Both the position numbers and the translations under genes were made by a program. Under the pieces are notes generated by a model that searched no databases, was not told where the DNA came from, and saw nothing but the letters and a program-made list of their open reading frames with translations. Below, piece after piece: positions 1 to 7,754 of a stretch of 26,721 nt of DNA; within the stretch, counting starts at the first letter, position 1, and the number at the start of each line of letters is the position of its first letter. The stretch is from assembly GCA_026415995.1 (NCBI GenBank), contig JAOAGB010000021.1:1-26721 (forward strand). Reading direction: 5' to 3'. The DNA comes from Thermodesulfovibrio sp. (GTDB lineage Bacteria > Nitrospirota > Thermodesulfovibrionia > Thermodesulfovibrionales > Thermodesulfovibrionaceae).

Positions 1-144
1 GAAGCTGAAAACGTTATTCGTAACACAGACTTTGCAGCAGAAATGACTAACTTTACAACAATGCAGATAAGAATGCAGTCTGGTGTGGCAATGCTTGCTC
101 AGGCAAATGCCTTACCTCAGTTAGTGCTTCAACTTCTGAGATAA
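1..144 (+). CDS. fliC: Flagellin, C-terminal end (partial)
   Basis: Frame 1 is open from the window edge to TAA at 142-144 and gives the last 47 residues of a flagellin. The C-terminal helix signature is clear: NTDFAAEMTNFTTMQ followed by MLAQANALPQLVLQLLR. This is the D0 domain that packs in the core of the filament and polymerises outside the cell. The rest of the gene lies upstream of the window. A terminator hairpin follows directly, and flaG, fliD and fliS come next, the usual order of a filament/cap cluster. The gene could carry a different flagellin symbol if the genome has several copies. Confidence 0.93.
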   Translation, partial: EAENVIRNTDFAAEMTNFTTMQIRMQSGVAMLAQANALPQLVLQLLR

Positions 145-158
145 TTTAGTATAACTTC

Positions 159-190
159 GCCCCCTCTACTTGAGGGGGCATTAAAATTTT
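159..190 (+). terminator. Intrinsic terminator after flagellin
   Basis: An 8-bp GC-rich stem (GCCCCCTC / GAGGGGGC, 159-166 with 172-179) has a 5-nt loop and is followed by an AT-rich tail with a short T run (about 180-190). It lies 15 bases after the flagellin stop. It would separate abundant flagellin mRNA from the flaG-fliD-fliS transcript. The U tract is weak, so read-through is likely. Confidence 0.75.
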
Positions 191-206
191 GAAATGGGAG
201 TAAAAG

Positions 207-593
207 ATGAGGCTGGATGGGATAGGTAAAGAGATAATAGCAATAAATCCATACAAAAATATTAATGTGCAATCTTTTAAACAGGCATCGAAAGATTTAG
301 AAACACAGGTAAAACCTTTCAGCCAGATAGATGAAATTAAAAAAGAAATTCAAAAACCGTTTACTATATCACAGGAAGAATTAAACAAATTAGTGGAAAA
401 GCTAAAACATAAATTTAACATGATTGAAAAATATTTAAAAATAGACATTGATGAGCAACTTAAAATGCCTATTTCTAAGATAATTGACATGAGAACAGAG
501 GAAATAATTAGACAAATTCCTCCAGATTGGATTGTTGATATTTTAAGAAGGATGGAAGAGTTAAAGGGTGTTTTTTATACTGAGGAGGTTTAA
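207..593 (+). CDS. flaG: FlaG family flagellar protein
   Basis: 128 residues, within the usual FlaG size. The N-terminal half is variable and charged. The C-terminal part has the family pattern: a helix (about residues 55-75, EELNKLVEKLKHKFNMIEKY), a short beta region, then IIRQIPPDWIVDILRRMEEL (about 100-119), matching the conserved 'IRQIPPEE' segment. FlaG proteins affect filament length or assembly, but their mechanism is poorly known. The ATG follows GGGAG by a few bases. The stop is 2 bases before the fliD start, whose Shine-Dalgarno (GAGGAGG) lies inside the end of flaG, so the two are probably translationally coupled. Confidence 0.85.
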   Translation: MRLDGIGKEIIAINPYKNINVQSFKQASKDLETQVKPFSQIDEIKKEIQKPFTISQEELNKLVEKLKHKFNMIEKYLKIDIDEQLKMPISKIIDMRTEEIIRQIPPDWIVDILRRMEELKGVFYTEEV

Positions 594-595
594 TA

Positions 596-1930
596 ATGGC
601 TGACCTTTATATTTCAGGTCTTACAGGTGCCTTTGATACAGAGACTATGATAAGTAATCTCTTAAAGATTAAACAACAGCCTCTCAATAATCTTGCACAG
701 CAGAGAGCACTTATACAGACAAAGGTATCAAGCCTTTCTAATCTTTACGGTGCATTAAATGGTATGCAAAGCTTTTTTAGTAGCCTTGATATAGGAAAGA
801 TTTTTTCCACAAAGAAAGCAAACTCTTCGAATACAAATGTGCTTACAGCAACCTCAACAAAGGATACGCCAAATCTTACAATGAGCCTTAATGTTACAAA
901 ACTTGCTCAGACAGAGATGAGAGCAAGCACAAAAGGTGTGTTATCCCTTACAGATACTTTTTCTTCTTCTGGCATGATGACACTTAAATACTGGAAAGAT
1001 AATTCAAACTTTACAACTTATACTATAAATTACTCAGCAGGACAGACTCTTCAAGAGCTTGTAAGCAGCATAAATTCAGCACAAAATGATATTAAAGCAT
1101 CAGTTTACTATACAGGCTCTGAATACCGTTTGCTTCTTACAGAGGCAGATGCTTCAAAGTCAAAAAAGGAAACAGAAGAAAATAACAGTGTAATTGAAGC
1201 AGAAGGATTACCCTCTGAACTTTATAATTCTGAAGTAGGGATGCTTGAAACTTTGCAGAATGCACAAAATGCATCTATTAGAGTTGGTAATTCAAATACA
1301 GAGATTACCTCAGCATCAAATACTTTCAGTAATTTAGTGACAGGGCTTGAAATTACAATAAAAAGCACAGGTTCTGCAACAGTAACCATAAGTGAAGACT
1401 ACTCTCAGGTAGACAGCACTTTGAACAGTTTTGTATCACAATACAATGGAGTTGTATCATTAATAAATCAACTTACAGGCAAAGGTGCACAGTTTCAAGG
1501 AGATAGCACAATTACAACAATAAAAGCAGGTTTTGTAAGGATGCTTAATCCCCTCATTAATGCAGGTTTGATAAATTATTCCGATAAAGATGGCACAATA
1601 TCAATAAACAGTGAGACTCTTAGTAGCTTGAAAACTTCAAATCCTGAAAAACTTAGCAATATACTCACCACCTTAAAAGATTCCTTTTCCAGTCAGCTCA
1701 ATGCATGGACAGGAGCAATCAATACTTATAAAAATATTGGCGAAGGACAGATAAACAGTATAAATCAAAAAATAAGTAATCTACAGGAATATCTTGTAAA
1801 GTATGAGGAAAGATTACGTAAAGAGTATGCACAACTTGAGGCTTTTATAAATCAGATGAATCAAATTAGTTCAAGGCTTCAGGATTTTATGACAACTTTA
1901 TCAGAAATGACAGGAGGGAATAAAAAATGA
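596..1930 (+). CDS. fliD: Flagellar filament cap protein FliD (HAP2)
   Basis: 444 residues. FliD forms the cap at the filament tip and guides flagellin folding. The N-terminal region (about 5-105) has the FliD_N pattern, including ISGLTGAFDTETMISNLLKI. A variable middle region with a flagellin-IN-like segment (about 220-265) is followed by the C-terminal FliD domain ending in a long coiled coil (about 370-440, with QINSINQKISNLQEYL) that inserts at the filament tip. GAGGAGG about 10 bases upstream fixes the ATG start. The stop overlaps the fliS start (ATGA). The context of flaG upstream and the fliS chaperone downstream supports the call. Confidence 0.95.
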   Translation: MADLYISGLTGAFDTETMISNLLKIKQQPLNNLAQQRALIQTKVSSLSNLYGALNGMQSFFSSLDIGKIFSTKKANSSNTNVLTATSTKDTPNLTMSLNVTKLAQTEMRASTKGVLSLTDTFSSSGMMTLKYWKDNSNFTTYTINYSAGQTLQELVSSINSAQNDIKASVYYTGSEYRLLLTEADASKSKKETEENNSVIEAEGLPSELYNSEVGMLETLQNAQNASIRVGNSNTEITSASNTFSNLVTGLEITIKSTGSATVTISEDYSQVDSTLNSFVSQYNGVVSLINQLTGKGAQFQGDSTITTIKAGFVRMLNPLINAGLINYSDKDGTISINSETLSSLKTSNPEKLSNILTTLKDSFSSQLNAWTGAINTYKNIGEGQINSINQKISNLQEYLVKYEERLRKEYAQLEAFINQMNQISSRLQDFMTTLSEMTGGNKK

Positions 1931-2352
1931 CCTATGTAGATTCCTATCTTCAGAGCAAAGTTATGGGAGCCGATGGATTGGAACTTATAACAATGCTCTA
2001 TGACAGAGCAATTGTTGCATTAAATCTTGCAAAGGACTCCATATTAAAAGGGCTCGATGACCCTGAGAGAGTCAATAAAAAGGCAAAGGAACTTGGAAAG
2101 GCAACAGATATACTATATTATCTTAATGATAACCTTGATAAACAAAGAGGTGGAGAAATTGCTAAAAATTTAGGTCTCATATATACCACTTTAACAAGTG
2201 AACTTGTAAGAGCTAACCTTTTTAATGATGTGGAAATAATAGAAAAATGCATAGAGATACTTAATAATTTGAAATTAGCTTGGGAAGATGTGAAAAAACA
2301 GACAAGGGAGTCCCAAAATGAACACAAAAGAGCATTCGCAGGAGCAGTCTAA
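1927..2352 (+). CDS. fliS: Flagellar export chaperone FliS
   Basis: 141 residues, mostly helical, typical FliS length. The N-terminus (YLQSKVMGADGLELITMLYD, about 7-26) is the conserved FliS signature. FliS binds the flagellin C-terminus in the cytosol and prevents polymerisation before export. The ATG overlaps the fliD stop by 4 bases and GGAGGG precedes it, so it is coupled to fliD. The 3' end overlaps the next small gene by 35 bases in another frame. Confidence 0.93.
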   Translation: MTYVDSYLQSKVMGADGLELITMLYDRAIVALNLAKDSILKGLDDPERVNKKAKELGKATDILYYLNDNLDKQRGGEIAKNLGLIYTTLTSELVRANLFNDVEIIEKCIEILNNLKLAWEDVKKQTRESQNEHKRAFAGAV

Positions 2353-2581
2353 AACAAGAAGTCTTCTCGTACAGGCAGAACTTGCTCTGAAGGAGGATCG
2401 CTTTGAAGAAGCCATTGCCATGCTTTCAGGGATAAAAGTGGAAGAATTTGCTACCTTGACCATGGAAGAACTTCATGCAATTGGAAATTTGATAAATTAT
2501 ATAAAAAGTCTTGCAGAGAAAAAAAAGGAAGCCCTTGTAAATCAATTAAAAGTAATTCAGGCAAGCAAAGAGTATCTATAA
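2318..2581 (+). CDS. Small helical protein in the FliT position
   Basis: 87 residues with no clear motif. It is predicted to be helical and rich in Glu, Lys and Leu (LLVQAELALKEDRFEEAIAM, then a helix-rich C-terminus). In many bacteria the gene after fliS encodes the FliD chaperone FliT, which is a short helical protein, so a FliT-like role is a positional inference only. The ATG is preceded by AAGGGAG at suitable spacing, inside fliS. The 35-base overlap suggests coupling to fliS. The moeA promoter begins directly after its stop, so it is the last gene of the flagellar run. Confidence 0.6.
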   Translation: MNTKEHSQEQSKTRSLLVQAELALKEDRFEEAIAMLSGIKVEEFATLTMEELHAIGNLINYIKSLAEKKKEALVNQLKVIQASKEYL

Positions 2582-2584
2582 ATT

Positions 2585-2613
2585 TTGAAATAGCCTTTTT
2601 GTCGTTGTATAAT
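2585..2613 (+). promoter_or_regulatory. Sigma-70 promoter of moeA, probably leaderless
   Basis: TTGAAA (2585-2590), 17-base spacer, perfect TATAAT (2608-2613). The moeA ATG starts only 7 bases after the -10 box, so transcription should begin at or next to the A of the ATG. No Shine-Dalgarno sequence is present. Confidence 0.8.
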
Positions 2614-2620
2614 CTAATCT

Positions 2621-3856
2621 ATGCTTGATAAGAAATATCTCCTTCCAAAAGATGCGGTTAAACTAATTTTGGAAAATGTTAAATTTAGAAGCCTTTCAAG
2701 TGAAAGGGTTTCATTAGAAGAGGCATACGATAGGGTTACTTATGACGATATTGTTGCTCCAGAAGATTTGCCGGGATTTCTCCGTTCCACAGTTGATGGT
2801 TTTGCCTTGAAGGCATCAGATACCTTTGGTGCAAGAGAAAGTTCACCTGCCTATATAAATGTTAAAGGTGACATTCCTATGGGTATAATTCCAGGTTTTA
2901 CAATCTCGCAAGGTGAATGTGCCTCCATTGCAACAGGCGGTATGCTTCCAGAGGGTGCTGATGCTGTTGTAATGATTGAACATGTAAACATTATTTCTCA
3001 GGATCTCATAGAGGTTTTAAAATCAGTTTCTCCGTGGGAAAATGTAATTTTTAAGGATGAGGATATAAAAAAGGGTGAAATTGTAATAAAGGCAGGAAAA
3101 AGATTAAAACCTCAAGATATTGGTGCTTTAGCGGGTCTTGGAATAACCACTGTTCAGGTAACGAGAAAACCTATTGTTTCAATTATTCTTACGGGAGATG
3201 AAATTGTACCTCATACCGAAAAGGCTTTACCAGGACAAGTGAGGGATGTTAATTCTTTTACCCTTTCAGGGCTTTCCATAAAGGCTGGTGCAGTGCCATT
3301 AAAAATGGGAATTTTAAGGGATGTTTATGAAGAAATAAAGGTTGCCGTTGAAAAAGCCTTTGAAAATAGTGATGTTGTTCTTATTACAGGTGGGACAAGT
3401 GCTGGATTGAAGGATATGACAGCCAAAGTTATAGATGAACTTGGTTCACCGGGTGTGCTTTTTCATGGTGCATCAATTAAGCCGGGTAAACCAATTATTG
3501 GAGGTGTGTGTAGAGGAAAGCCTGTTTTTGGACTGCCAGGGCATCCTGTTGCTGTTTATATTTGTTTTGAATTATTTGTCAGACCTGTTATTGAACAAAT
3601 GCTTGGATTAAAAGAACGAAAGGTAAAGAGATTTTTAAAGGCTAAAATGGCAAGAAATCTTCATTCTCAAGCAGGAAGAGAAGATTTCATAAGAGTTTTC
3701 CTTGAGGAGAAGGATGGACAACTTTGGGCAGTTCCACTTTTAAGTAAATCAGGACTAATAATGAGCCTTGTCAAGGCAGATGGTATAGTTTATATTCCTT
3801 CTGATCTTATCGGACTTCAAGAAGGTGAAGAGGTGTTAGTAGAGATTATTGATTAG
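2621..3856 (+). CDS. moeA: Molybdopterin molybdenumtransferase MoeA
   Basis: 411 residues, full MoeA length. It inserts molybdate (or tungstate) into adenylated molybdopterin to finish molybdenum cofactor. The N-terminal MoeA_N domain includes the motif LRSTVDGFALKA. The central MoCF domain has TGDEIV, GQVRDVNS and TGGTSAG (usual form GGTSVG). The C-terminal domain has FGLPGHPVAVYICFE and ends in a beta domain. A consensus promoter ends 7 bases before the ATG. The 3' end overlaps the convergent epimerase-like gene by 11 bases. No other cofactor gene is adjacent. Confidence 0.95.
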   Translation: MLDKKYLLPKDAVKLILENVKFRSLSSERVSLEEAYDRVTYDDIVAPEDLPGFLRSTVDGFALKASDTFGARESSPAYINVKGDIPMGIIPGFTISQGECASIATGGMLPEGADAVVMIEHVNIISQDLIEVLKSVSPWENVIFKDEDIKKGEIVIKAGKRLKPQDIGALAGLGITTVQVTRKPIVSIILTGDEIVPHTEKALPGQVRDVNSFTLSGLSIKAGAVPLKMGILRDVYEEIKVAVEKAFENSDVVLITGGTSAGLKDMTAKVIDELGSPGVLFHGASIKPGKPIIGGVCRGKPVFGLPGHPVAVYICFELFVRPVIEQMLGLKERKVKRFLKAKMARNLHSQAGREDFIRVFLEEKDGQLWAVPLLSKSGLIMSLVKADGIVYIPSDLIGLQEGEEVLVEIID

Positions 3857-4727
3857 TAGTAGCAGACCACTTTATGGATTCTCTATAAGAAATTGGTTCT
3901 CTCTTTAAAAGTCTCTGAATAGGATAGACTTTTTCAGAATATCCACATAAATTGTCACGCCACATCATTTTAAATTGTTCTTCAGCAAAGATTTTTAATA
4001 GAGATTTAGAAAATGGAATGAATAGGACTTTTTTATTCATTAATGATATAAAATCTTTGACTATGTCTTTTAGAGTTGCCTTTTCATTCCCACATAGTTC
4101 AAAAATAGCGTTTTCTTTAAATTTAATAGCTTCTATGAAACATTCGGCCACATCTCTTACATCAACAGGCTGAAATCTATATCCACTAATATTAGGGAAT
4201 AAAATTATGGGTGTAGTCTTTATTATAGACTTTAGCTTAGAAAACAATAGTTGTTCTGGACCTAAGATAAAGGAGGGACGAAGGATTGCGTAGTTAATCC
4301 CGCTTTTAATTAGTTCCTTTTCTGCCATTAACTTTGTTATGTGATATTTTGATGGTGCCCTTTCATCAACACCCAGGGCACTCATATGGATGACTTTTTT
4401 GGGAGGATATTTTTTTAATATGTCATAAAGTATTTTTGAATATTCATAATGAACCTTCTCAAATGTAATTCCCTTAGATTTAATCTCCTGAATTATCCCT
4501 ATGAGATGGATAACATAATCTGGATTTACAGTGTTTATAATTTTTAAAAGTTTTTCTTTTTCCGAAAAATCCTCAAGCAAATGAAAAGATACTTTATCAG
4601 AAAAGATTTTTCTTGCTTTATCGGGATTTCTCACAATGAGATGAACTTCATATCCCTTTTTTAAGGCTTCTCTTACAACATATCTACCAACAAAACCTGT
4701 TCCACCTGTTATGAGAATTTTTTCCAT
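3846..4727 (-). CDS. NAD(P)-binding atypical SDR (NDUFA9-like)
   Basis: 293 residues. The N-terminal Rossmann fingerprint GGTGFVGRYV follows MEKILIT. Later segments YHITKLMAEKELIKSG and AILRPSFILGP fit the extended or atypical SDR family related to the complex I subunit NDUFA9 and to nucleoside-diphosphate-sugar epimerases. The catalytic-type Tyr appears as YHITK rather than YxxxK of the same spacing, so it may be a non-enzymatic or oxidoreductase member. It starts 12 bases after the uvrC stop on the same strand and is probably co-transcribed with uvrC. It has no clear Shine-Dalgarno. The substrate is unknown. Confidence 0.8.
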   Translation of the reverse strand: MEKILITGGTGFVGRYVVREALKKGYEVHLIVRNPDKARKIFSDKVSFHLLEDFSEKEKLLKIINTVNPDYVIHLIGIIQEIKSKGITFEKVHYEYSKILYDILKKYPPKKVIHMSALGVDERAPSKYHITKLMAEKELIKSGINYAILRPSFILGPEQLLFSKLKSIIKTTPIILFPNISGYRFQPVDVRDVAECFIEAIKFKENAIFELCGNEKATLKDIVKDFISLMNKKVLFIPFSKSLLKIFAEEQFKMMWRDNLCGYSEKVYPIQRLLKREPISYRESIKWSATTNQ

Positions 4728-4739
4728 TTTTTTATTTTA

Positions 4740-6509
4740 TCAGTTTTTTAAAAAATCGAGTACTTTTTTAGCTAAATTAATATTAAAGCTTGGTAAATCG
4801 GCAATTTCATCAATGGATGCTTCTTTTATCTTTGACAGACTTCCAAATTTTCTAAGAAGAATAAGCCTTCTTTTTTTCCCTATACCTGGAACTTTTTCAA
4901 GTATTGATTCAAATTGTGTTTTCTTTCTAAGTTTTTTATGATAACTAATGGCAAATCTATGGGCTTCATCTCTGATTTTTTTTAGGAGAAGAGAGGATGG
5001 CTTTTTATCTTCAAGATAAATTTCTTTTCCGTCAGGTAATATAACTCTATCTGGTTCTTTTGCTATAGCAAACACTTTTAAATTACTTGCGAGTTCATTC
5101 ATTACTTTTAGCGCTGTATTTAAGTGCCCCTTTCCTCCATCAATTAGAATTATGTCTGGCGAAGCTATGCCATCTTTGATGTCAAAGTATTTAATGATCC
5201 TAAGAACAATTTCTCTCATTGATGCATAATCATCTATTCCCTCCGTTTCTTTAACCTTTAAGTGTCTATAGTATTTTTTATTGAAGGAGCCCTCTTCCCA
5301 ATAAATAAAGCTTCCTACAGAATTTGTTCCAAAAAGCGTAGATACATCAAAGGCACCTATTTTTCGAGGTATTTCCTCTAATCTCAATCTCTCTTTAAGC
5401 TCATTTAGGATGCTTTCATCAGGAGATTGATGATGGGTTATATGGACTTTTGCATTTTTAATGGCCATTTCAAGGATATCTCTTTCCTCTTTCTTTTCTG
5501 GAGTTTTTATCTGAACTGCTATCTTGCCTTTTTCAGATAGCCATTTTATTATTTCTTCGTAGTGTTCAGGCTTTTGTTCCAAAAGTATTATTGGTGGTGG
5601 AAGAAGAGCTTCCTTAGAATAAAGAGATTCAATAACAGAAAGCGTTAGATCAGAAAGATTTTCATAGACTGCCCTTTTAATTAAATAATCCTTTGACCCT
5701 ACTAAAACTCCATTTCTTATGAATAGAATATTAACTGAGACAACCATGTTATTGGAATAAATTCCAATTACATCCATATCATTTAATAGGTGAGATACAA
5801 CTCTTTGTTGCTCAAAAATTCTCTCAAGTTTTTTTATCTGGTCTCTAATCTTTGCTGCGTCCTCAAATTTTAATTCATTACTTAGTTTTAGCATTTTATC
5901 TCTTAATTTTTCTAAAAGCTCTTTTCTTTGCCCTTTGAGAAACATTATTACAGTTTCTACTCCTCTAAGATATTCTTCCTTTGTAATTTTACCAGCACAG
6001 GGTGCAGGACATCTTTTCATCTGAAACTGAATGCAGGGCCTTAAAGCTTTGTTTAGATTGTATTTACAGGTTCTTATAGGGAAATTTCTTCTAATAAAAG
6101 AAAGAGCTTCCCACATTGATTGAGCTGGCACATAGGGACCAAAATATAAATTACCATCTCTTTTTATTTTTCTTACAACTTCTATTTTAGGCCAATCTTC
6201 TGTTATAGAGATTTTCAAATAGGGATAGCTTTTATCGTCTCTTAGAAGAATATTAAAGGGAGGTTTGTATTTTTTTATTAAATTTGCTTCAAGAACTAAA
6301 GCTTCAAATTCGTTTGATGTTACTATGTAAGATAAATCTTTAACTTTTTCCATCATCCTGGCTTTTCTTGAATCAAGCTCTTCTTTGTTTAAATAACTGC
6401 GAAGACGGTTTTTTAGATTCTTTGCTTTGCCTACATATAAAACCTTGCCTTTTTTATCCTTAAATATGTATACTCCCGGAAGAGTGGAAATTTTTGAAAT
6501 TTCTATCAT
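4740..6509 (-). CDS. uvrC: Excinuclease ABC subunit C
   Basis: 589 residues. UvrC makes both incisions around a lesion marked by UvrA and UvrB. The N-terminal GIY-YIG nuclease (about 10-88) begins LPGVYIFKDKKGKVLYVGKA. A four-Cys cluster follows (CKYNLNKALRPC ... CPAPC), as in iron-sulfur UvrC proteins. The UVR helix hairpin is near 200-235 (ELKFEDAAKIRDQIKKLE). The RNase H-like nuclease has FDVSTLFG, ILIDGGKG and RDEAHRFA, and a helix-hairpin-helix tail has VPGIGKKRR. The usual FDxSH has Thr in place of His. A TATAAT box 6 bases before the ATG and no RBS suggest a leaderless message. Confidence 0.97.
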   Translation of the reverse strand: MIEISKISTLPGVYIFKDKKGKVLYVGKAKNLKNRLRSYLNKEELDSRKARMMEKVKDLSYIVTSNEFEALVLEANLIKKYKPPFNILLRDDKSYPYLKISITEDWPKIEVVRKIKRDGNLYFGPYVPAQSMWEALSFIRRNFPIRTCKYNLNKALRPCIQFQMKRCPAPCAGKITKEEYLRGVETVIMFLKGQRKELLEKLRDKMLKLSNELKFEDAAKIRDQIKKLERIFEQQRVVSHLLNDMDVIGIYSNNMVVSVNILFIRNGVLVGSKDYLIKRAVYENLSDLTLSVIESLYSKEALLPPPIILLEQKPEHYEEIIKWLSEKGKIAVQIKTPEKKEERDILEMAIKNAKVHITHHQSPDESILNELKERLRLEEIPRKIGAFDVSTLFGTNSVGSFIYWEEGSFNKKYYRHLKVKETEGIDDYASMREIVLRIIKYFDIKDGIASPDIILIDGGKGHLNTALKVMNELASNLKVFAIAKEPDRVILPDGKEIYLEDKKPSSLLLKKIRDEAHRFAISYHKKLRKKTQFESILEKVPGIGKKRRLILLRKFGSLSKIKEASIDEIADLPSFNINLAKKVLDFLKN

Positions 6510-6515
6510 AAATAT

Positions 6516-6521
6516 ATTATA
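6516..6521 (-). promoter_or_regulatory. -10 box of uvrC, leaderless type
   Basis: A perfect TATAAT on the minus strand sits 6 bases before the uvrC ATG. No good -35 is present 17 bases upstream. The region overlaps the divergent atpB promoter, whose TTGACA lies at 6534-6539, so the two promoters may interfere with each other. Confidence 0.6.
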
Positions 6522-6533
6522 TTAATTTCACTC

Positions 6534-6562
6534 TTGACATTTAGAAACTTTTTGTGTATTAT
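6534..6562 (+). promoter_or_regulatory. Sigma-70 promoter of atpBE
   Basis: Perfect TTGACA (6534-6539), 17-base spacer, TATTAT (6557-6562). The start site is expected near 6569, giving a leader of about 26 bases that holds AAAGGAGG before the atpB GTG. This is the best -35 in the window, consistent with strong expression of ATP synthase genes. Confidence 0.85.
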
Positions 6563-6594
6563 AACTTAAACTATTTTTAGAAAGGAGGCTTAGC

Positions 6595-7272
6595 GTGGAA
6601 GCACCAACTTTTTTGCACATGTTATTCCCTTCTATCCCGCCTTATGTTAGCTATTCCTGGTTAGCCATGGGACTGATCATTGCTGTAGCATTTGTCGTGA
6701 AAAGTAATCTCAAGATGGTTCCTGCAGGAATTCAGAATGTTATGGAAATGCTTATTGAATTTTTGCGAGGGCAGGCTTTGATGAGCATTGGACAGCATTG
6801 GGGAGATAAATTTTTGCCTCTCTTAGGCACTCTTTTTATTTATATTTTAGTGTGCAATTTATTCGGACTTATTCCAGGTTTTGAATCCCCAACTTCCAAT
6901 GTGAACATGACCTTTGCCATGGCAATTCCTGTATTTTTTATCTACCAGTTTATGGGCTTTAAGGTACATGGCATTCGTTATCTGGAACATTTTCTTGGTC
7001 CCATCAGAAGTATCTATGCTATTCCATTCATGATGTTTATGTTCGTTGTTGAATGGATAACACATTTAGCAAGACCTTTAACACTGGGTGTCCGACTCTT
7101 TGGTAACATGTTTGGTAAACATCTTTTATTAATGGTTCTTGGAATTCTGGCTCCACTAATAGTTCCTGTTGCATTTCTCTGTCTTGGTACTCTTGTTAGC
7201 GTACTTCAGGCATATGTTTTTATGTTGCTTACAGCTGTTTATATAGCAGGCTCAGTTGAAGAGTCTCACTAA
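6595..7272 (+). CDS. atpB: ATP synthase F0 subunit a
   Basis: 225 residues and highly hydrophobic, with about five or six membrane helices. Subunit a forms the half-channels next to the c-ring. The essential Arg is visible as R167 in PLTLGVRLFGN, the conserved helix equivalent to E. coli R210. The start is GTG at 6595, fixed by AAAGGAGG 7 bases upstream. Only atpE follows and a terminator closes the unit. There is no atpI, atpF or F1 gene here, so F0 a and c are encoded apart from the rest of the enzyme, a layout also known in some Deltaproteobacteria. Confidence 0.97.
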   Translation: MEAPTFLHMLFPSIPPYVSYSWLAMGLIIAVAFVVKSNLKMVPAGIQNVMEMLIEFLRGQALMSIGQHWGDKFLPLLGTLFIYILVCNLFGLIPGFESPTSNVNMTFAMAIPVFFIYQFMGFKVHGIRYLEHFLGPIRSIYAIPFMMFMFVVEWITHLARPLTLGVRLFGNMFGKHLLLMVLGILAPLIVPVAFLCLGTLVSVLQAYVFMLLTAVYIAGSVEESH

Positions 7273-7299
7273 TATCACTAAAGAAAGGAGGGAAGTATA

Positions 7300-7632
7300 A
7301 TGAGAAAGCTTTTTGTAGTTCTTCTTGCTGCTCTTGTTGTTGTATTGACTGCATCAGCAGTATTTGCCGCTGATTCAGACCCAGCAAAGCTCAACTATTA
7401 TGGATGGGCAACAGCTGGTGCATTAATTGGACTTGGTGCTGCAGCTGGTGGTGGCGGAGCTGGAATGGGACAGGGTCTCAGAGGTATTCTTGAAGGTTCT
7501 GCAAGAAACCCTGGAGTCACCGGAAAACTCATGACACTCTTCATCGTCGGTCTTGCATTGATTGAGTCTCTTGTCATTTATGTTCTCGTATTTGTTCTTA
7601 TTACCTTCTACGCAAATCCTTTTGTGAAGTAA
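7300..7632 (+). CDS. atpE: ATP synthase F0 subunit c with signal-like N-terminus
   Basis: 110 residues, longer than the usual 70-90. Residues 1-23 (MRKLFVVLLAALVVVLTASA, then VFA) look like a cleavable signal peptide. The two-helix hairpin follows: helix 1 with GGGGAGMGQGLRG, the polar loop ARNPG, and helix 2 with the ion-carrying carboxylate E89 in GLALIESLVIY. Q58, E89, S90 and Y94 line up with the Na+-ligand positions of known Na+-type c-subunits, but the Thr after the Ser is Leu. The RBS is AAAGGAGGG. It is co-transcribed with atpB and ended by a strong terminator. Confidence 0.97.
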   Translation: MRKLFVVLLAALVVVLTASAVFAADSDPAKLNYYGWATAGALIGLGAAAGGGGAGMGQGLRGILEGSARNPGVTGKLMTLFIVGLALIESLVIYVLVFVLITFYANPFVK

Positions 7633-7655
7633 TTTTTCTATCTATTATTTTTTCA

Positions 7656-7683
7656 AAAAAGGGGAGCAAAAGCTCCCCTTTTT
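7656..7683 (+). terminator. Intrinsic terminator of atpBE
   Basis: A 12-bp stem (AAAAAGGGGAGC / GCTCCCCTTTTT) with an AAAA loop and a T run that continues into TTTTTATTTT. It begins 23 bases after the atpE stop. The A-rich upstream arm makes it potentially bidirectional. Confidence 0.93.
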
Positions 7684-7716
7684 ATTTTGTATAATCAAGG
7701 GTTACTTTAAATAAAC

Positions 7717-7746
7717 TTGTTTTCCATATATTTACCTGTTTATAAT
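7717..7746 (+). promoter_or_regulatory. Promoter of the second-messenger operon, probably leaderless
   Basis: TTGTTT (7717-7722), 18-base spacer, perfect TATAAT (7741-7746). The ATG of the GAF-HD-GYP gene begins 8 bases after the -10 box and there is no Shine-Dalgarno, so the message should be leaderless or nearly so. Confidence 0.7.
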
Positions 7747-7754
7747 ACTTTTCA

